The notes: generated by a model not told the origin, from the letters alone. DNA of 64,000 bases from Enterococcus lemanii (GCF_016909125.1 NZ_JAFBFD010000002.1:44905-108904), one strand, 5' to 3'; positions 28,296 to 37,911 are shown, counted from the stretch's first letter. Made by a program: numbers and translations.

Positions 28296-29300
28296 GTGGA
28301 TTCAATTGAAGGCGTAAAAAAAGCAGCCATATTATTAATTTCATTAGGTTCAGAAACCTCTTCGAAAATTATGAAATTACTCCCTGAAAGTATCATCAAA
28401 AAAGTTAGTTATGAAATTGCCAATATTGACTTTGTTAGCCCAGAAGAAAGAGATCAAGTCTTAGAAGAATTTGTCGAGACTTCCACTGCCCGTCGATACG
28501 TGTTAGATGGCGGGATTGATTACGCGAAAGACTTGTTAAATCAAGCGTTAGGCCCCCAAAGAGCCAAAGAAGTCATCGATGTTTTAGCCCAAATTCAATT
28601 AAGAGAAAAACCATTTAATGTCGCTCGAAAAGCCGATACGCAACAATTAACAAACGTTTTAATTAATGAACACCCACAAGCGGTGGCGCTGATTTTATGT
28701 TATATGCAACCGGAAAAAGCGGCGAATATTTTAGCGCAATTTCCAAGTTATTTACAAGTCGAAATTGCGGAAAGAATTGGGACGATTTCTAGTACGTCCC
28801 CAGCCATTATCGCTAAAATCGAAAAAGTCATTGAAAATCGATTCTCCAATACGGTTGAATCCGATACAGAAAACGTTGGCGGCGTAAATACGTTAGTCGA
28901 AATTTTAAACTCTGTAGGCCGCAGTACCGAGAAGAACATTTTAAACGATTTGGAAAAACGTCAGCCAGACTTATCAAACGAAATCAAAGCCAGTCTCTTT
29001 ACGTTCGAAGACATCATTGGTTTGGACCGTTTGGATGTACAAAAAGTCTTACGCGACGTCGAAAATGGCATGTTAGTCCTTGCATTAAAAGGCACCACCG
29101 AAGACATTCGCCAATTCATTTTTGGCAACTTATCAACGCGTGCCGTGGAAAATATCAAAGAAGAAATTCAATTTATGGGACCAACGCGTTTGTCTGCAAT
29201 TGAAGAAGCGCAACAACACGTGGTGGGCGTTATTCGCCGCTTAGATGAAGCCGGCGAGATTTATATTGGAAGAGGGGATCAAGATGCAGTGGTTAAATAA
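28296..29300 (+). CDS. fliG: Flagellar motor switch protein FliG
   Basis: 334 aa. GTG start behind GGGGAGG. N-terminal domain (1-100) binds FliF. The middle domain has the EHPQAVALILCYM motif (about 125-137) for FliM contact. The C-terminal domain (about 230-334) has the charged torque helix with the LDRLDVQKVLRDVE and MGPTRLSAIEEAQQ segments that meet the stator. Its 3' end overlaps fliH by 17 nt, suggesting translational coupling. Confidence 0.97.
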   Translation: MDSIEGVKKAAILLISLGSETSSKIMKLLPESIIKKVSYEIANIDFVSPEERDQVLEEFVETSTARRYVLDGGIDYAKDLLNQALGPQRAKEVIDVLAQIQLREKPFNVARKADTQQLTNVLINEHPQAVALILCYMQPEKAANILAQFPSYLQVEIAERIGTISSTSPAIIAKIEKVIENRFSNTVESDTENVGGVNTLVEILNSVGRSTEKNILNDLEKRQPDLSNEIKASLFTFEDIIGLDRLDVQKVLRDVENGMLVLALKGTTEDIRQFIFGNLSTRAVENIKEEIQFMGPTRLSAIEEAQQHVVGVIRRLDEAGEIYIGRGDQDAVVK

Positions 29301-30117
29301 CAGTGTATTGAAAGATGTTCAAATTGATGCAGGACAAAGTGCCACCTCCATCGTAACAACTTTACCAATTTTTCCTAAAATAATGATTAATAAAGAATGT
29401 TCAGCAGAAAATGGCACAAAAGAAACGACAAAAACGGAAGCGAAAATTGCGGCAACAATAACCAGAGAAAGACAGTTAATCGCTGAAGAACGAGCGCAGT
29501 TGCAACAAGAAAAAGAAACCATTTTAGCGCAAGCCCAAGCCGCGGCGGAAGAACTCCGCCAGGCGACGGCAGCGGAATGTCTGCAATTAAAAGAAACAAC
29601 TTATCAAGAAGCTTACCAAAGTGGCCAACAAGCAGGTCAAAAAGACGGCTATCAAACCGGGTGGCAAGAAGCCCAAGCAGCCGCCACGCAAATGATTGCA
29701 CAGGCAAAAGAAAATGTTGAAACGTTACTAACTGATAGTCAAACATTTATTGCAGCAAAAAAAGCCGAATGGACAAGCGCAAGCGTTCAAATGGCAGAAG
29801 CGCTAATCAAAAAACAATTTGAAATGGACCAAACGACCATCTTAAATGTTTTAGAACCCATTTGGTTAGAAATCGAGCGGCCCGATCAACTATTAGTGGT
29901 TCGTGCACACCCAGTCCATGCAGAAGTGCTAACAAGCAAGTTAGAAGAAAAGAAAAAAGAAATGCCAAACTTCCGCTTTTCTGTTTTAAAAGAAACCAAG
30001 TTTTCACCATGCCAAGTTGAAATTGAATCCGATGAAATGCTAATGACTTTTGATTTACAAGAGGAACTTCAATTGTTTTTAACAAAATTAGAAGGATTGA
30101 AACAAGATGAAATTTGA
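29284..30117 (+). CDS. fliH: Flagellar export ATPase regulator FliH
   Basis: 277 aa. The ATG at 29284 is chosen because AGAGGGG lies 7-8 nt upstream; an upstream frame runs inside fliG. It has the usual plan: a Gln/Ala/Glu-rich coiled coil (about 55-110), Gly-containing repeats (SGQQAGQKDGYQTGWQ, about 112-127, the GxxxG-like segment), and a C-terminal domain resembling V-ATPase subunit E. FliH dimers hold FliI away from or at the export gate. Overlaps fliI by 11 nt. Confidence 0.9.
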   Translation: MQWLNNSVLKDVQIDAGQSATSIVTTLPIFPKIMINKECSAENGTKETTKTEAKIAATITRERQLIAEERAQLQQEKETILAQAQAAAEELRQATAAECLQLKETTYQEAYQSGQQAGQKDGYQTGWQEAQAAATQMIAQAKENVETLLTDSQTFIAAKKAEWTSASVQMAEALIKKQFEMDQTTILNVLEPIWLEIERPDQLLVVRAHPVHAEVLTSKLEEKKKEMPNFRFSVLKETKFSPCQVEIESDEMLMTFDLQEELQLFLTKLEGLKQDEI

Positions 30118-31447
30118 GCTTTTAACGAATGAGTTTGTCAAAGAAGCAGAGAAAACGACCTTTTATTCTGTCTTTGGTAAAGTCAGTGAAGTCGTCGGTT
30201 TGATTGTGAAAGTGGAAGGCCTAAACGTCTTTGTCGGTGAAATCTGTGAAATATCGGTGCGCAATCGTTCAAAGAAAACGTTAGCGGAAGTCGTTGGTTT
30301 CGTAAAAAAAACCGTCTTACTGATGCCGCTGGACGAGTTAGAAGGAATTGGCCCGGGTTGTCTAGTCAAAGCAACCGGGAAAACATTGACGATAAAAGTT
30401 GATGACAGCTTGCTTGGTCACACGCTTGATGGTTTAGGGCGCCCCATGGACGGTACGTTAGACACGAGTACGTTTGCCGAATACCCAGTTATGCAAGACT
30501 CTCCTGATCCATTTGAAAGAGAAAATATTTCGACGGTCATGCGGACGGGTGTTCGAGCAATCGATGGCTTACTAACCGTGGGCGAAGGACAAAGATTAGG
30601 TATTTTTGCTGGTAGTGGTGTTGGGAAATCAACATTACTAGGAATGTTAGCGAAATACTGTGACGCGGAAATTATTGTGATTGGTTTAATTGGCGAACGA
30701 GGCCGTGAAGTAAAAGAATTTATCGAAAATGAACTTGGGCCAGAAGGGTATCGCAAATCAATTGTCGTTTGTGCGACTTCGGATGCCCCACCGCTTGTTC
30801 GCTTAAAAGGCGCGCACGTTGCCACCGCGATTGCCGAATATTATCGCGACAAAGGGAAAAAAGTAGTCTTAATGATGGACTCGGTGACACGTTTTGCAAT
30901 GGCGCAAAGAGAAATCGGACTATCAATTGGTGAGCCGCCAACCACTAAAGGGTATACGCCATCGGTATTTACTTCTTTACCTAAGTTGCTCGAACGAAGC
31001 GGTATGTCAAACAAAGGTTCAATTACCGCCTTTTATACCGTTTTAGTTGAAGGGGACGATATGAACGAACCGATTGCCGATGCGGTACGAGGGATTTTAG
31101 ATGGCCATATTATTTTATCACGAAAAATCGCCGCTCAAAATCATTACCCAGCCATCGACATTCAAAATAGTTTGAGCCGTTTAATGAAAGCCTTAGTGAC
31201 GCCAGAACAACATAAAAACGCGGGTGGTTTAAAAGAAAACTTAGCCACTTATGCCGATGCGAAAGACTTAATCGACATCGGTGCTTATAAGCAAGGCAGT
31301 AATGCTTTAGTCGATTATGCCATTACGTTGCATCATCCCATTGCGGACTTTTTAAAGCAAAGAGTCGATGAATTTTCAGAGTTTTCTCAAACCGTCGATC
31401 ATTTGGCCCAGTTATTTAGCGAAGTATCGACCAATCGAAATGGATAA
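30107..31447 (+). CDS. fliI: Flagellar export ATPase FliI
   Basis: 446 aa. F1-beta-like ATPase: N-terminal beta barrel (1-95), Walker A AGSGVGKST (about 168-176), the GERGREVKEFIE loop, Walker B VVLMMDSVTRFA, and the signature PSVFTSLPKLLERSG. It hydrolyses ATP to unfold or deliver rod, hook and filament substrates to the FlhA/FlhB gate. Length is normal. Overlaps fliH. Confidence 0.98.
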   Translation: MKFELLTNEFVKEAEKTTFYSVFGKVSEVVGLIVKVEGLNVFVGEICEISVRNRSKKTLAEVVGFVKKTVLLMPLDELEGIGPGCLVKATGKTLTIKVDDSLLGHTLDGLGRPMDGTLDTSTFAEYPVMQDSPDPFERENISTVMRTGVRAIDGLLTVGEGQRLGIFAGSGVGKSTLLGMLAKYCDAEIIVIGLIGERGREVKEFIENELGPEGYRKSIVVCATSDAPPLVRLKGAHVATAIAEYYRDKGKKVVLMMDSVTRFAMAQREIGLSIGEPPTTKGYTPSVFTSLPKLLERSGMSNKGSITAFYTVLVEGDDMNEPIADAVRGILDGHIILSRKIAAQNHYPAIDIQNSLSRLMKALVTPEQHKNAGGLKENLATYADAKDLIDIGAYKQGSNALVDYAITLHHPIADFLKQRVDEFSEFSQTVDHLAQLFSEVSTNRNG

Positions 31448-31464
31448 AAAGGAGCGGACAATCA

Positions 31465-31890
31465 ATGACTCGATTTCAATTTAGTTTAGATAAAGTCTTA
31501 GATGTACGTTGGACCGCTGAAGAAGAGGCAAAGCGCCATTATGCGGCAGCGCAACAAGTCTTGTCTGAGCAAGAGGAAATGTTGTACTTACTTAGACAAG
31601 AAAAGAGATCTTTACTTGAAGTGCCTGAAAGAAGTATCAACCGAATGCAAGTGCAACACTGGTATTTAATGGAACTTGATCGCCAAACGAGCTTGGTAGA
31701 AGAGCAGTTGTTTCATTCTAAACAAGCCGTCGAACAAGCACTAGGAGAATACATCACGGCACAAAAAGAAAGAAAAGTTTTAGAAAAGTTAGAAGAGCGC
31801 CAAAAAGAAGAATACGACATGAAAGAAAAGCAAATCGAACAAAAGATGCTCGATGAAATGAGTACAAGAAAACTAGCCTTTCATTCATAA
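31465..31890 (+). CDS. fliJ: Flagellar export chaperone FliJ
   Basis: 141 aa, almost wholly alpha-helical, rich in Glu, Gln, Lys and Arg and predicted to form an antiparallel coiled coil. It starts with the typical FQFSLDKVLDVRWTAEEEAK. FliJ is the stalk that links the FliI hexamer to FlhA. The identification rests on the N-terminal pattern and its place between fliI and fliK. RBS AAGGAG. Confidence 0.88.
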   Translation: MTRFQFSLDKVLDVRWTAEEEAKRHYAAAQQVLSEQEEMLYLLRQEKRSLLEVPERSINRMQVQHWYLMELDRQTSLVEEQLFHSKQAVEQALGEYITAQKERKVLEKLEERQKEEYDMKEKQIEQKMLDEMSTRKLAFHS

Positions 31891-31913
31891 AAAGCGTTTT
31901 TAAGGAGGAACCG

Positions 31914-33092
31914 ATGAATTCAATTAACCAAATCGCGTCTTTCGTTGGGCAAGGTTCTGCAACAAAAAGCGCCAACCCGTTATTAAAAGGGCTTGATTTT
32001 GAACAGTTTCTTCAAGGTGCACAAGGGATGTTCGCAAAAGACCACTCAGATTTCGCAATGATTCAAACCGAGGAGTTGCCACCACTCGCTACTGCTAACC
32101 TAACAGAAGAAAGTGAAGAAGCGAACACGTCTCAAGCGCAACCACTTGTCGAACCTTCAAATGAGAACAAAACAACAGCGCAAAAAGAAAATGAAGTTGA
32201 ACCAACCAAAGAACAAGCAACGCCTCAAGCGACGGATCCGTTCTTGAATCTAGCGGTCACGCATCCTTACCAAGAAGTTTTGCAACAAGCAATCTTCCCA
32301 CAAGAAGCAATTTCTTTTAGTGAACCGACCGTCGTTGAGAAGATAAATAAAGACCAACAACCCGTCGCTCCGACCAGTTTCCAATCAGAAGGGGTGACCG
32401 TTACGGCAAATGAGTCAACCAACCTTCAAGTAAAACCAAACGAGCAATTAGAAGAACCGACAACCAAAACTACCAGTCCGGCCGTTGAATTAACTGCACC
32501 AGTCGCCCAAACCGTCGAAATGACGGTCCAACAAGAAGGGGCACTAGCACAAGCCATGTTACCACCGGTTGCAAGTCTGCCACTGACTTTTTCTGAAACA
32601 GGAGAACTATTAAATACGCAACAAATAACAGAAAAGTTAAGTCAACCAATCATCGAAAAGGTTGAAACGATGAGTCGTCCTGAAATGCAAAAGATTATCG
32701 TTGAATTACTTCCGGAGCGTCTAGGTAAAATGGAAGTTTCAATTAAAGTAACAGAAAATCAAGTGAAATTAGAATTCGTAGTTCAAAACCCACAGGCTAA
32801 ACAAGCCCTAGAAAGTATTACACAGAAATTAGAGCAAGTGCTGAATCAACAAGAAGCGTTTAAAGTTGATCAACCCAAAATTGCCCAACCAAGTACCCCA
32901 CAAGCCGTCGCTTTAGGCGATGCGCCAAACGACTTATCTTTCTTTAATCAGTCGGCATTTGGTCAAGGCAATCAAAGAGAACAGTCCGCGCACCAAGCGC
33001 TTTCAAAATTACAAAAAGGCAAAACATTTGAAGTCGTGCCGCTTGAAGAAACCAAAGAAGTCGGCGATGGCCAAGTGGATCTGTTAGTTTAA
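31914..33092 (+). CDS. fliK: Flagellar hook-length control protein FliK
   Basis: 392 aa. A long low-complexity N-terminal and middle part (Thr, Glu, Gln, Pro rich, about 50-230) acts as the molecular ruler. The C-terminal Flg_hook domain (about 245-330) has MQKIIVELLPERLGKMEVSIKVTENQVKLEF, the conserved L-x-P-x-x-L-G-x-[ML]-x-V core. It is secreted during hook growth and switches FlhB specificity. RBS AAGGAGG. Confidence 0.92.
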   Translation: MNSINQIASFVGQGSATKSANPLLKGLDFEQFLQGAQGMFAKDHSDFAMIQTEELPPLATANLTEESEEANTSQAQPLVEPSNENKTTAQKENEVEPTKEQATPQATDPFLNLAVTHPYQEVLQQAIFPQEAISFSEPTVVEKINKDQQPVAPTSFQSEGVTVTANESTNLQVKPNEQLEEPTTKTTSPAVELTAPVAQTVEMTVQQEGALAQAMLPPVASLPLTFSETGELLNTQQITEKLSQPIIEKVETMSRPEMQKIIVELLPERLGKMEVSIKVTENQVKLEFVVQNPQAKQALESITQKLEQVLNQQEAFKVDQPKIAQPSTPQAVALGDAPNDLSFFNQSAFGQGNQREQSAHQALSKLQKGKTFEVVPLEETKEVGDGQVDLLV

Positions 33093-33110
33093 AAAGAAAG
33101 GAAAAAAACA

Positions 33111-33548
33111 ATGCCAAGTGAAATCAATGCACTAAATAACGCAAGAACAATTGCGGATGTTCAACGTCAAAAAAGCGATCCGTCAGATATCTCAATGGAT
33201 GATTTTTTGAAAATTTTATCGGCATCAATGAGTAATCCAACCGTAATGGGTGGGGACTCTGGCGGCAGCGGTGGCAATGCTGGAACGGATTATATTGGTC
33301 AGTTCATTCAATTTACTTCATTGCAACAAATGAAAGAAATTGGGGATGCAATGAGTACGTCTTTACAAATGAACCAACAACAACAAGCATTTGATATGAT
33401 TGGTCGCACCGTAACGGTTGAAGATCAAGAAGGTCAAGCCAGTGGTAAAGTTGAAAAAGTAAAATTCGTTAATGGGTATGCCACCATCGTTGTGAGTGGT
33501 AAAGAGTATTACATGAGTGCCATTCAAGAAGTCGGTGAACGTGAATAA
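33111..33548 (+). CDS. flgD: Flagellar hook capping protein FlgD
   Basis: 145 aa, a short FlgD. N-terminal DISMDDFLKILSASMSNP (about 27-44) is the cap signature, a Gly/Ser patch follows, then IGQFIQFTSLQQM (about 62-74). The C-terminal part (IGRTVTVEDQEGQASGKVEKVKF) is a single small domain without the FnIII/tudor insertion of longer homologues. It caps the growing hook. Its stop TAA overlaps the next ATG by one base. Confidence 0.93.
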   Translation: MPSEINALNNARTIADVQRQKSDPSDISMDDFLKILSASMSNPTVMGGDSGGSGGNAGTDYIGQFIQFTSLQQMKEIGDAMSTSLQMNQQQQAFDMIGRTVTVEDQEGQASGKVEKVKFVNGYATIVVSGKEYYMSAIQEVGERE

Positions 33549-33904
33549 TGAATTTGCGTATTCAACCGAATAGACTAAATAATCAACCAAGCCCCAACTT
33601 TGTAAAAAAAAGCCAGCCGAATGAATTTAAAGACTCGTTGGCTACGAAAACACAAGAATTAAAAGTTTCCAATCATGCACAAAAACGGTTAATTTCAAGA
33701 GATTTACATCTACAACAAGAAGATTATCAACAATTAAACCAAGCGATTGATGAGCTAAAAGACAAAGGGAGTAAAGAATCTTTGCTTGTTTATAAAGAGA
33801 TTGGTTTAATTGCCAATATTCAAAACCGGACGATTATTACCGCAATGGATATGGAAGAATTACATACGATTACGAATATTGATAGTGCAAAATTTATTAA
33901 ATAA
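33548..33904 (+). CDS. TIGR02530-family flagellar operon protein
   Basis: 118 aa, soluble. The core VSNHAQKRLISRDLHL (about 41-56) and the end segment VYKEIGLIANIQNRTIITAMD (about 80-100) match a small protein found between flgD and flgE in Bacilli and Clostridia. There it is named only as a flagellar operon protein; its function is unknown and is perhaps hook assembly. Translationally coupled to flgD through TAATG. Confidence 0.85.
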   Translation: MNLRIQPNRLNNQPSPNFVKKSQPNEFKDSLATKTQELKVSNHAQKRLISRDLHLQQEDYQQLNQAIDELKDKGSKESLLVYKEIGLIANIQNRTIITAMDMEELHTITNIDSAKFIK

Positions 33905-33985
33905 AACAGGCTGGACTTGAAAAAGAGGCCATGACGCTTTTGGAATGACCGAAGAAAGCGCGAATAATAGGAGGAAGAAAGACAA

Positions 33986-34885
33986 ATGTTAAGATCACTT
34001 TATTCAGGTGTAAGTGGAATGAAAAACTTGCAAACAAAAATGGACGTTGTATCAAATAATATCGCCAACGTAAATACGGTTGGTTTTAAATCAAGCCGGG
34101 TATTATTCCAAGATATTATGAGTCAAACAACGACGAGCGGCAGTTCAGCTGGGAATGGCTTAGGTGGCACCAACTCAAAACAAGTTGGTTTAGGGGTGCA
34201 AGTCGGCTCAATCGACACGGTTCATTCAGTGGGGGCCCCACAAACAACTGGTCGTGAACTAGACTTTTACATTAGTGGTGCAGGTTACTTTATTTTACGT
34301 GGTCCAGGGAATGATGCCAATGCGACCAACTTTTACACTCGTGATGGCGCATTTGTACGCGATGCAGAAGGAAATATCACCAATAGTGGTGGGATGAAAG
34401 TCATGGGAACCGTTGCTAATCCGCCAATGGAATACGTTGATGGTTTTGATTTAAATGCGATTCCTGTTGATGGCGCACAATTAGACACGTTAGCTGTTCC
34501 AAAAGAAATCACGTTAGCCAATGGCGATGTTGCCGAGTACAAATCAATGTCGATTGACTCAAACGGTTTAGTTTTATCTCGTTATGGTGATAAAACTTAC
34601 GTGGTTGGTCGTGTAGGGATTGCAACTTTCACGAACCCAGAAGGTCTAGAAAAAGCAGGAAGCAATAACTACCAAACTTCTGCGAATACAGGCGACCCAA
34701 TCGTCGGTGCAAGTGGTGAAAATGGTTCAGGGTTATTACGTTCAGGTACGCTAGAAATGTCAAATGTGGACTTATCAACTGAATTTACGGAAATGATTAT
34801 CGCTAACCGTGCTTACCAAGCCAACTCACGAACGATCACCACTTCAGATGAGATGTTACAAGAGTTAATCAACTTAAAACGTTAA
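33986..34885 (+). CDS. flgE: Flagellar hook protein FlgE
   Basis: 299 aa. MLRSLYSGVSGMKNLQTKMDVVSNNIANVNTVGFKS (written in parts: LYSGVSGMK, then SNNIANVNTVGFKS at about 25-38) is the axial-protein N-terminus. The C-terminus has SNVDLSTEFTEMIIANRAYQANSRT, the paired helix. Short hook proteins near 300 aa are usual in Bacilli. RBS AGGAGGAAG about 10 nt before the ATG. Exported and polymerised below FlgD. Confidence 0.95.
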   Translation: MLRSLYSGVSGMKNLQTKMDVVSNNIANVNTVGFKSSRVLFQDIMSQTTTSGSSAGNGLGGTNSKQVGLGVQVGSIDTVHSVGAPQTTGRELDFYISGAGYFILRGPGNDANATNFYTRDGAFVRDAEGNITNSGGMKVMGTVANPPMEYVDGFDLNAIPVDGAQLDTLAVPKEITLANGDVAEYKSMSIDSNGLVLSRYGDKTYVVGRVGIATFTNPEGLEKAGSNNYQTSANTGDPIVGASGENGSGLLRSGTLEMSNVDLSTEFTEMIIANRAYQANSRTITTSDEMLQELINLKR

Positions 34886-34925
34886 TCAATAAATGAAACT
34901 AAAAGCTTAAAAAAGGGTGAGTGAA

Positions 34926-35150
34926 ATGATTGAAGTTACGGCATTAAATGGGAAAAACTTTTATTTAAACCCGGATTTAATTTATCGCATGGATGAATTA
35001 CCGGATACGACCATTACTTTAGTGGATGGGAAAGTCTTAATTGTCCGCGATTCATCAAAAACAGTAGCTGAAAAAATTATTACTTATCGAAAAGAAATTT
35101 ATCAAGTGATGGTGGATGCCGTCATAAGACAAACCAAAGAGGAGAGTTAA
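34926..35150 (+). CDS. swrD: FlbD/SwrD family protein
   Basis: 74 aa. ATG at 34926 chosen since AAGGGTGAG lies just upstream; a GTG at 34917 is inside that site. MIEVTALNGKNFYLNPDLIYRM and TLVDGKVLIVRDSSKTVAEKI are the family pattern. In Bacillus the homologue SwrD, between flgE and fliL, raises motor torque, probably by helping stator function. The same gene order here supports the name. Confidence 0.88.
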   Translation: MIEVTALNGKNFYLNPDLIYRMDELPDTTITLVDGKVLIVRDSSKTVAEKIITYRKEIYQVMVDAVIRQTKEES

Positions 35151-35152
35151 CC

Positions 35153-35689
35153 TTGGCAAAAAAAGAGAAAAAAGAGAAAAAGCAAGCACCTCTTGAAGGA
35201 GAAGAAGTGATTGTGGAAAACAAGCAAATGAGCTTGGGCGTCATATTACCTTTAATTTTAATCTTAGCAGTTATCGGTAGTATTGGTGGCACGATTTTAA
35301 CGAACAAGTTTATTTTACCACCGGTTGTTGTCGGAGCAGACACCGCTCAAAATACCGGTTCTGGAAGAATTACCGAAGATCAAATCATTGTACCGATGGA
35401 AGAGTTTCTAGTGAACTTAGCACAAGGTGAAAAAGGGAAAGACCAATACATCCGCGTGACCTTATCGCTACTTGTCGGCGGTGAAAAAGACAGTGCAGAA
35501 ATTACTAAAAATGTAGCGGTCATCCGTGACAGCATTGTCAACACGCTTCGTCAGAAAAAAAGTGAAGACATCTTAGGTAGTGCAGAAGGTGTCGCTAATT
35601 TAAAAAGTGAATTACGTGATACGTTGAATCAATCGTATGGTAAAACAATTGTCGGCGAGGTTTTTATAACCGATTTCGTCATTCAGTAA
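35153..35689 (+). CDS. fliL: Flagellar basal-body-associated protein FliL
   Basis: 178 aa. TTG start with GAGGAGAG upstream, 2 bp after the swrD stop. A Lys-rich cytoplasmic tail (1-25), one membrane helix (about 29-52), and an extracytoplasmic stomatin-like domain (about 75-178) with EEFLVNLAQ and the C-terminal VGEVFITDFVIQ. FliL surrounds the stator units and stabilises them. Confidence 0.92.
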   Translation: MAKKEKKEKKQAPLEGEEVIVENKQMSLGVILPLILILAVIGSIGGTILTNKFILPPVVVGADTAQNTGSGRITEDQIIVPMEEFLVNLAQGEKGKDQYIRVTLSLLVGGEKDSAEITKNVAVIRDSIVNTLRQKKSEDILGSAEGVANLKSELRDTLNQSYGKTIVGEVFITDFVIQ

Positions 35690-35709
35690 TGAGAGGATAA
35701 AAACAACCC

Positions 35710-36099
35710 ATGGAACTATTTTTTTCAGTGATTAAAATGATTGTCTTTCTTGTCGTGATTATTTATGCCATTAATTGGTCACTTAAATATTTGAACCGGT
35801 ATACCAATCAACCGTCGGATGCTTTTCAAGTGTTGCAACGCCTATCAGTAAGCAAAGCCTCATCGCTCGCTTTAGTCAAAATGTTGGATCAGTATTACTT
35901 GATGAGTCTGTCAGAACAACAAAATCAGATTATTAAGATTTTAACGCCCGAAGAAGTAGCGGCTTATCAAGCGAAAAACGTTGCTCAAACGACCAAACCA
36001 GTACCGAATCAATTTTCAGATTTAGTGAACAAAAGCATGAAACAATTGTCAAAAAAGAAAGAGGAAGCCAAACATGAAAATCACAAAATCAAAAAATAA
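35710..36099 (+). CDS. fliO: Flagellar export apparatus protein FliO
   Basis: 129 aa. One N-terminal membrane helix (about 4-24), then a FliO core (DAFQVLQRLSVSKASSLALVKM and YYLMSLSEQQNQIIKIL, about 37-78), then a charged tail. FliO helps assemble the FliP ring. Its 3' end overlaps fliP by 26 nt. Identification rests on the core pattern plus the fliO-fliP-fliQ-fliR order. Confidence 0.87.
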   Translation: MELFFSVIKMIVFLVVIIYAINWSLKYLNRYTNQPSDAFQVLQRLSVSKASSLALVKMLDQYYLMSLSEQQNQIIKILTPEEVAAYQAKNVAQTTKPVPNQFSDLVNKSMKQLSKKKEEAKHENHKIKK

Positions 36100-36853
36100 G
36101 TTGTTTTGGGTTGGTTTAATGTTGTTAGCAGGACTAGTGTTACTCATGCATCCAATGTCCGTCGAAGCGACCTCTACCGATCAAATGGCTAATACCATTA
36201 CGAATTTATTAACAAATGGGGATGAGAATAATGCCGTCGTTAATAATTTTATCTTAATTACGATCTTGTCTTTAGTTCCTATATTGTTAGTCATGACCAC
36301 GTCTTTTACTCGGACAGTGATGGTGCTGTCCTTTGTTCGAAACTCAATTGGCACCCAACAAAATCCTCCCAACCAAGTTTTGATTGGTTTGGCGTTATTT
36401 TTAACTTTCTTTGTGATGCGCCCTGTTTATACCGATATTTATGAACAAGCGATTGAACCTTACCAAGCGCAAGAAATTACGCAAGCAGAAGTTTTTGAAC
36501 GTTCAGAAGTCCGGATGAAGGAATTCATGTATAAACAAACGCGTAAAAAGGATTTAGAACTATTTTTAGAAATAGCCGACGAAAAAGGCAAGTACCCTTC
36601 TTATAAAGAAGTGCCAATGACCATTATTACTCCGGCTTTTATTATTAGTGAATTAAGAACGGCCTTTAGTATCGGCTTTTTGTTATTCTTACCCTTCTTA
36701 ATTATTGATATGGTCGTCGCCAGTGTCTTAATGTCGATGGGGATGTTTATGTTGTCACCGGTGATGATTTCATTGCCCTTTAAATTATTACTATTTGTCT
36801 TAGTCGATGGTTGGTACCTCGTTGTTGAATCACTCGTTCGTAGTTTCCATTAA
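36074..36853 (+). CDS. fliP: Flagellar export gate protein FliP
   Basis: 259 aa. N-terminal signal-like helix (about 10-30), then helices with VMTTSFTRTVMVLSFVRNSIGTQQNPPNQVLIGLALFLTFF split over about 78-120. The late motif TPAFIISELRTAF and the LMSMGMFMLSP region follow. With FliQ and FliR it forms the helical export gate. Starts inside fliO behind GAGGAAG. Confidence 0.97.
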   Translation: MKITKSKNKLFWVGLMLLAGLVLLMHPMSVEATSTDQMANTITNLLTNGDENNAVVNNFILITILSLVPILLVMTTSFTRTVMVLSFVRNSIGTQQNPPNQVLIGLALFLTFFVMRPVYTDIYEQAIEPYQAQEITQAEVFERSEVRMKEFMYKQTRKKDLELFLEIADEKGKYPSYKEVPMTIITPAFIISELRTAFSIGFLLFLPFLIIDMVVASVLMSMGMFMLSPVMISLPFKLLLFVLVDGWYLVVESLVRSFH

Positions 36854-36871
36854 AAGAAAGCAGGGAAAAAT

Positions 36872-37135
36872 ATGTCGATAGAACTTGTTGCCCAAGTGAT
36901 GCGTGACGCCTTTATCCGAATTTTATTAATTGCGGGTCCATCGGTGCTAGTTGCGCTAACAGTTGGTTTGGTCATTAGTGTGTTTCAAGCAACGACGCAA
37001 ATTCAAGAACAAACCTTAAGTTTTGTACCGAAACTGCTTGCTATATTTTTAACGTTAATGCTTACGGGAAATTTCATGTTGAACTTACTCATTAATTTTA
37101 CAAAATCAATTTTTAAAATGATTGCAACGATGTGA
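36872..37135 (+). CDS. fliQ: Flagellar export gate protein FliQ
   Basis: 87 aa, two membrane helices (about 15-38 and 51-76) with the family pattern GLVISVFQATTQIQEQTLSFVPK between them. Four FliQ copies wrap the FliP/FliR gate. The ribosome site AAAGCAGGGA is 8 nt before the ATG. Confidence 0.96.
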   Translation: MSIELVAQVMRDAFIRILLIAGPSVLVALTVGLVISVFQATTQIQEQTLSFVPKLLAIFLTLMLTGNFMLNLLINFTKSIFKMIATM

Positions 37136-37145
37136 GGCGTCCACA

Positions 37146-37898
37146 ATGCTAGAAGTACAATTCGGTTTATTTATCTTTTTACGGATCACCGCTTTTATGA
37201 TTATTTGTCCAGTTTTTGGGCAAAAAGGTGTCCCGAACATTGCCAAAATAGTTATGGCAGCAAGCTTAATGGTGATTACGCTCCCGATGGCAGGCACAAT
37301 GACACCACTGGATAACTTATTTTTATTTGCCTTAGTGGCTTGGAAAGAAGTTCTGTTTGGCTTAGCAATGGGCTTTTTGAGCCAATTAGTTTTTACCGGT
37401 GTTGAAATTGCTGGACAAATGATTGACTTTCAAGTTGGTTTTTCAATGGCCCAAGCCTATGATCCAACTTTTCAAATCATGTCTTCGCAATACGGCAAGC
37501 TGTATTACTGGTTAACGTTAATGCTCGTCTTCATTACTAATTTGCATCACTTACTCATTCAAGGATTAGTGGACTCTTTTCGGATCGTCCCAATTGGTGC
37601 GGTTACGTTATCAGGGACAACGATTGAAGGAGTCATTAAATTGTTTGCCTTAGTTTTTGAAATGGCGCTGCACTTGTCGGCCCCATTAGTCGTGTCGGCG
37701 ATTATTATCGATCTACTACTGGGGATGTTGTCGCGTTCGATTCCACAAATTAACGTGTTGATGATGGGGATGCCTATGAAAACGTCAATTAGTTTTATTA
37801 TGTTTTTACTCATCTTACCAAACACGCTTGAATTTTTAACGAAAATAATTCCAAAGTCGATTCAATACATGAATGAATTTATAAAAGCAATCCCATAA
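37146..37898 (+). CDS. fliR: Flagellar export gate protein FliR
   Basis: 250 aa. The ATG at 37146 is preferred for GAGGCG about 8 nt upstream; a TTG at 37122 inside fliQ is less likely. About six helices, with the family segment GVEIAGQMIDFQVGFSMAQAYDP (about 82-104). Single-copy partner of FliP in the export gate; FlhB sits on top of it. Confidence 0.95.
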   Translation: MLEVQFGLFIFLRITAFMIICPVFGQKGVPNIAKIVMAASLMVITLPMAGTMTPLDNLFLFALVAWKEVLFGLAMGFLSQLVFTGVEIAGQMIDFQVGFSMAQAYDPTFQIMSSQYGKLYYWLTLMLVFITNLHHLLIQGLVDSFRIVPIGAVTLSGTTIEGVIKLFALVFEMALHLSAPLVVSAIIIDLLLGMLSRSIPQINVLMMGMPMKTSISFIMFLLILPNTLEFLTKIIPKSIQYMNEFIKAIP

Positions 37899-37911
37899 GT
37901 GAGGTGAGGGC

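Noticed and set aside
29387..29746. 119-codon Leu/Phe-rich frame antisense to fliH
   Set aside because: Complement of Gln/Lys/Glu-rich coiled-coil codons always reads as Leu/Phe/Val-rich; not a membrane protein gene.
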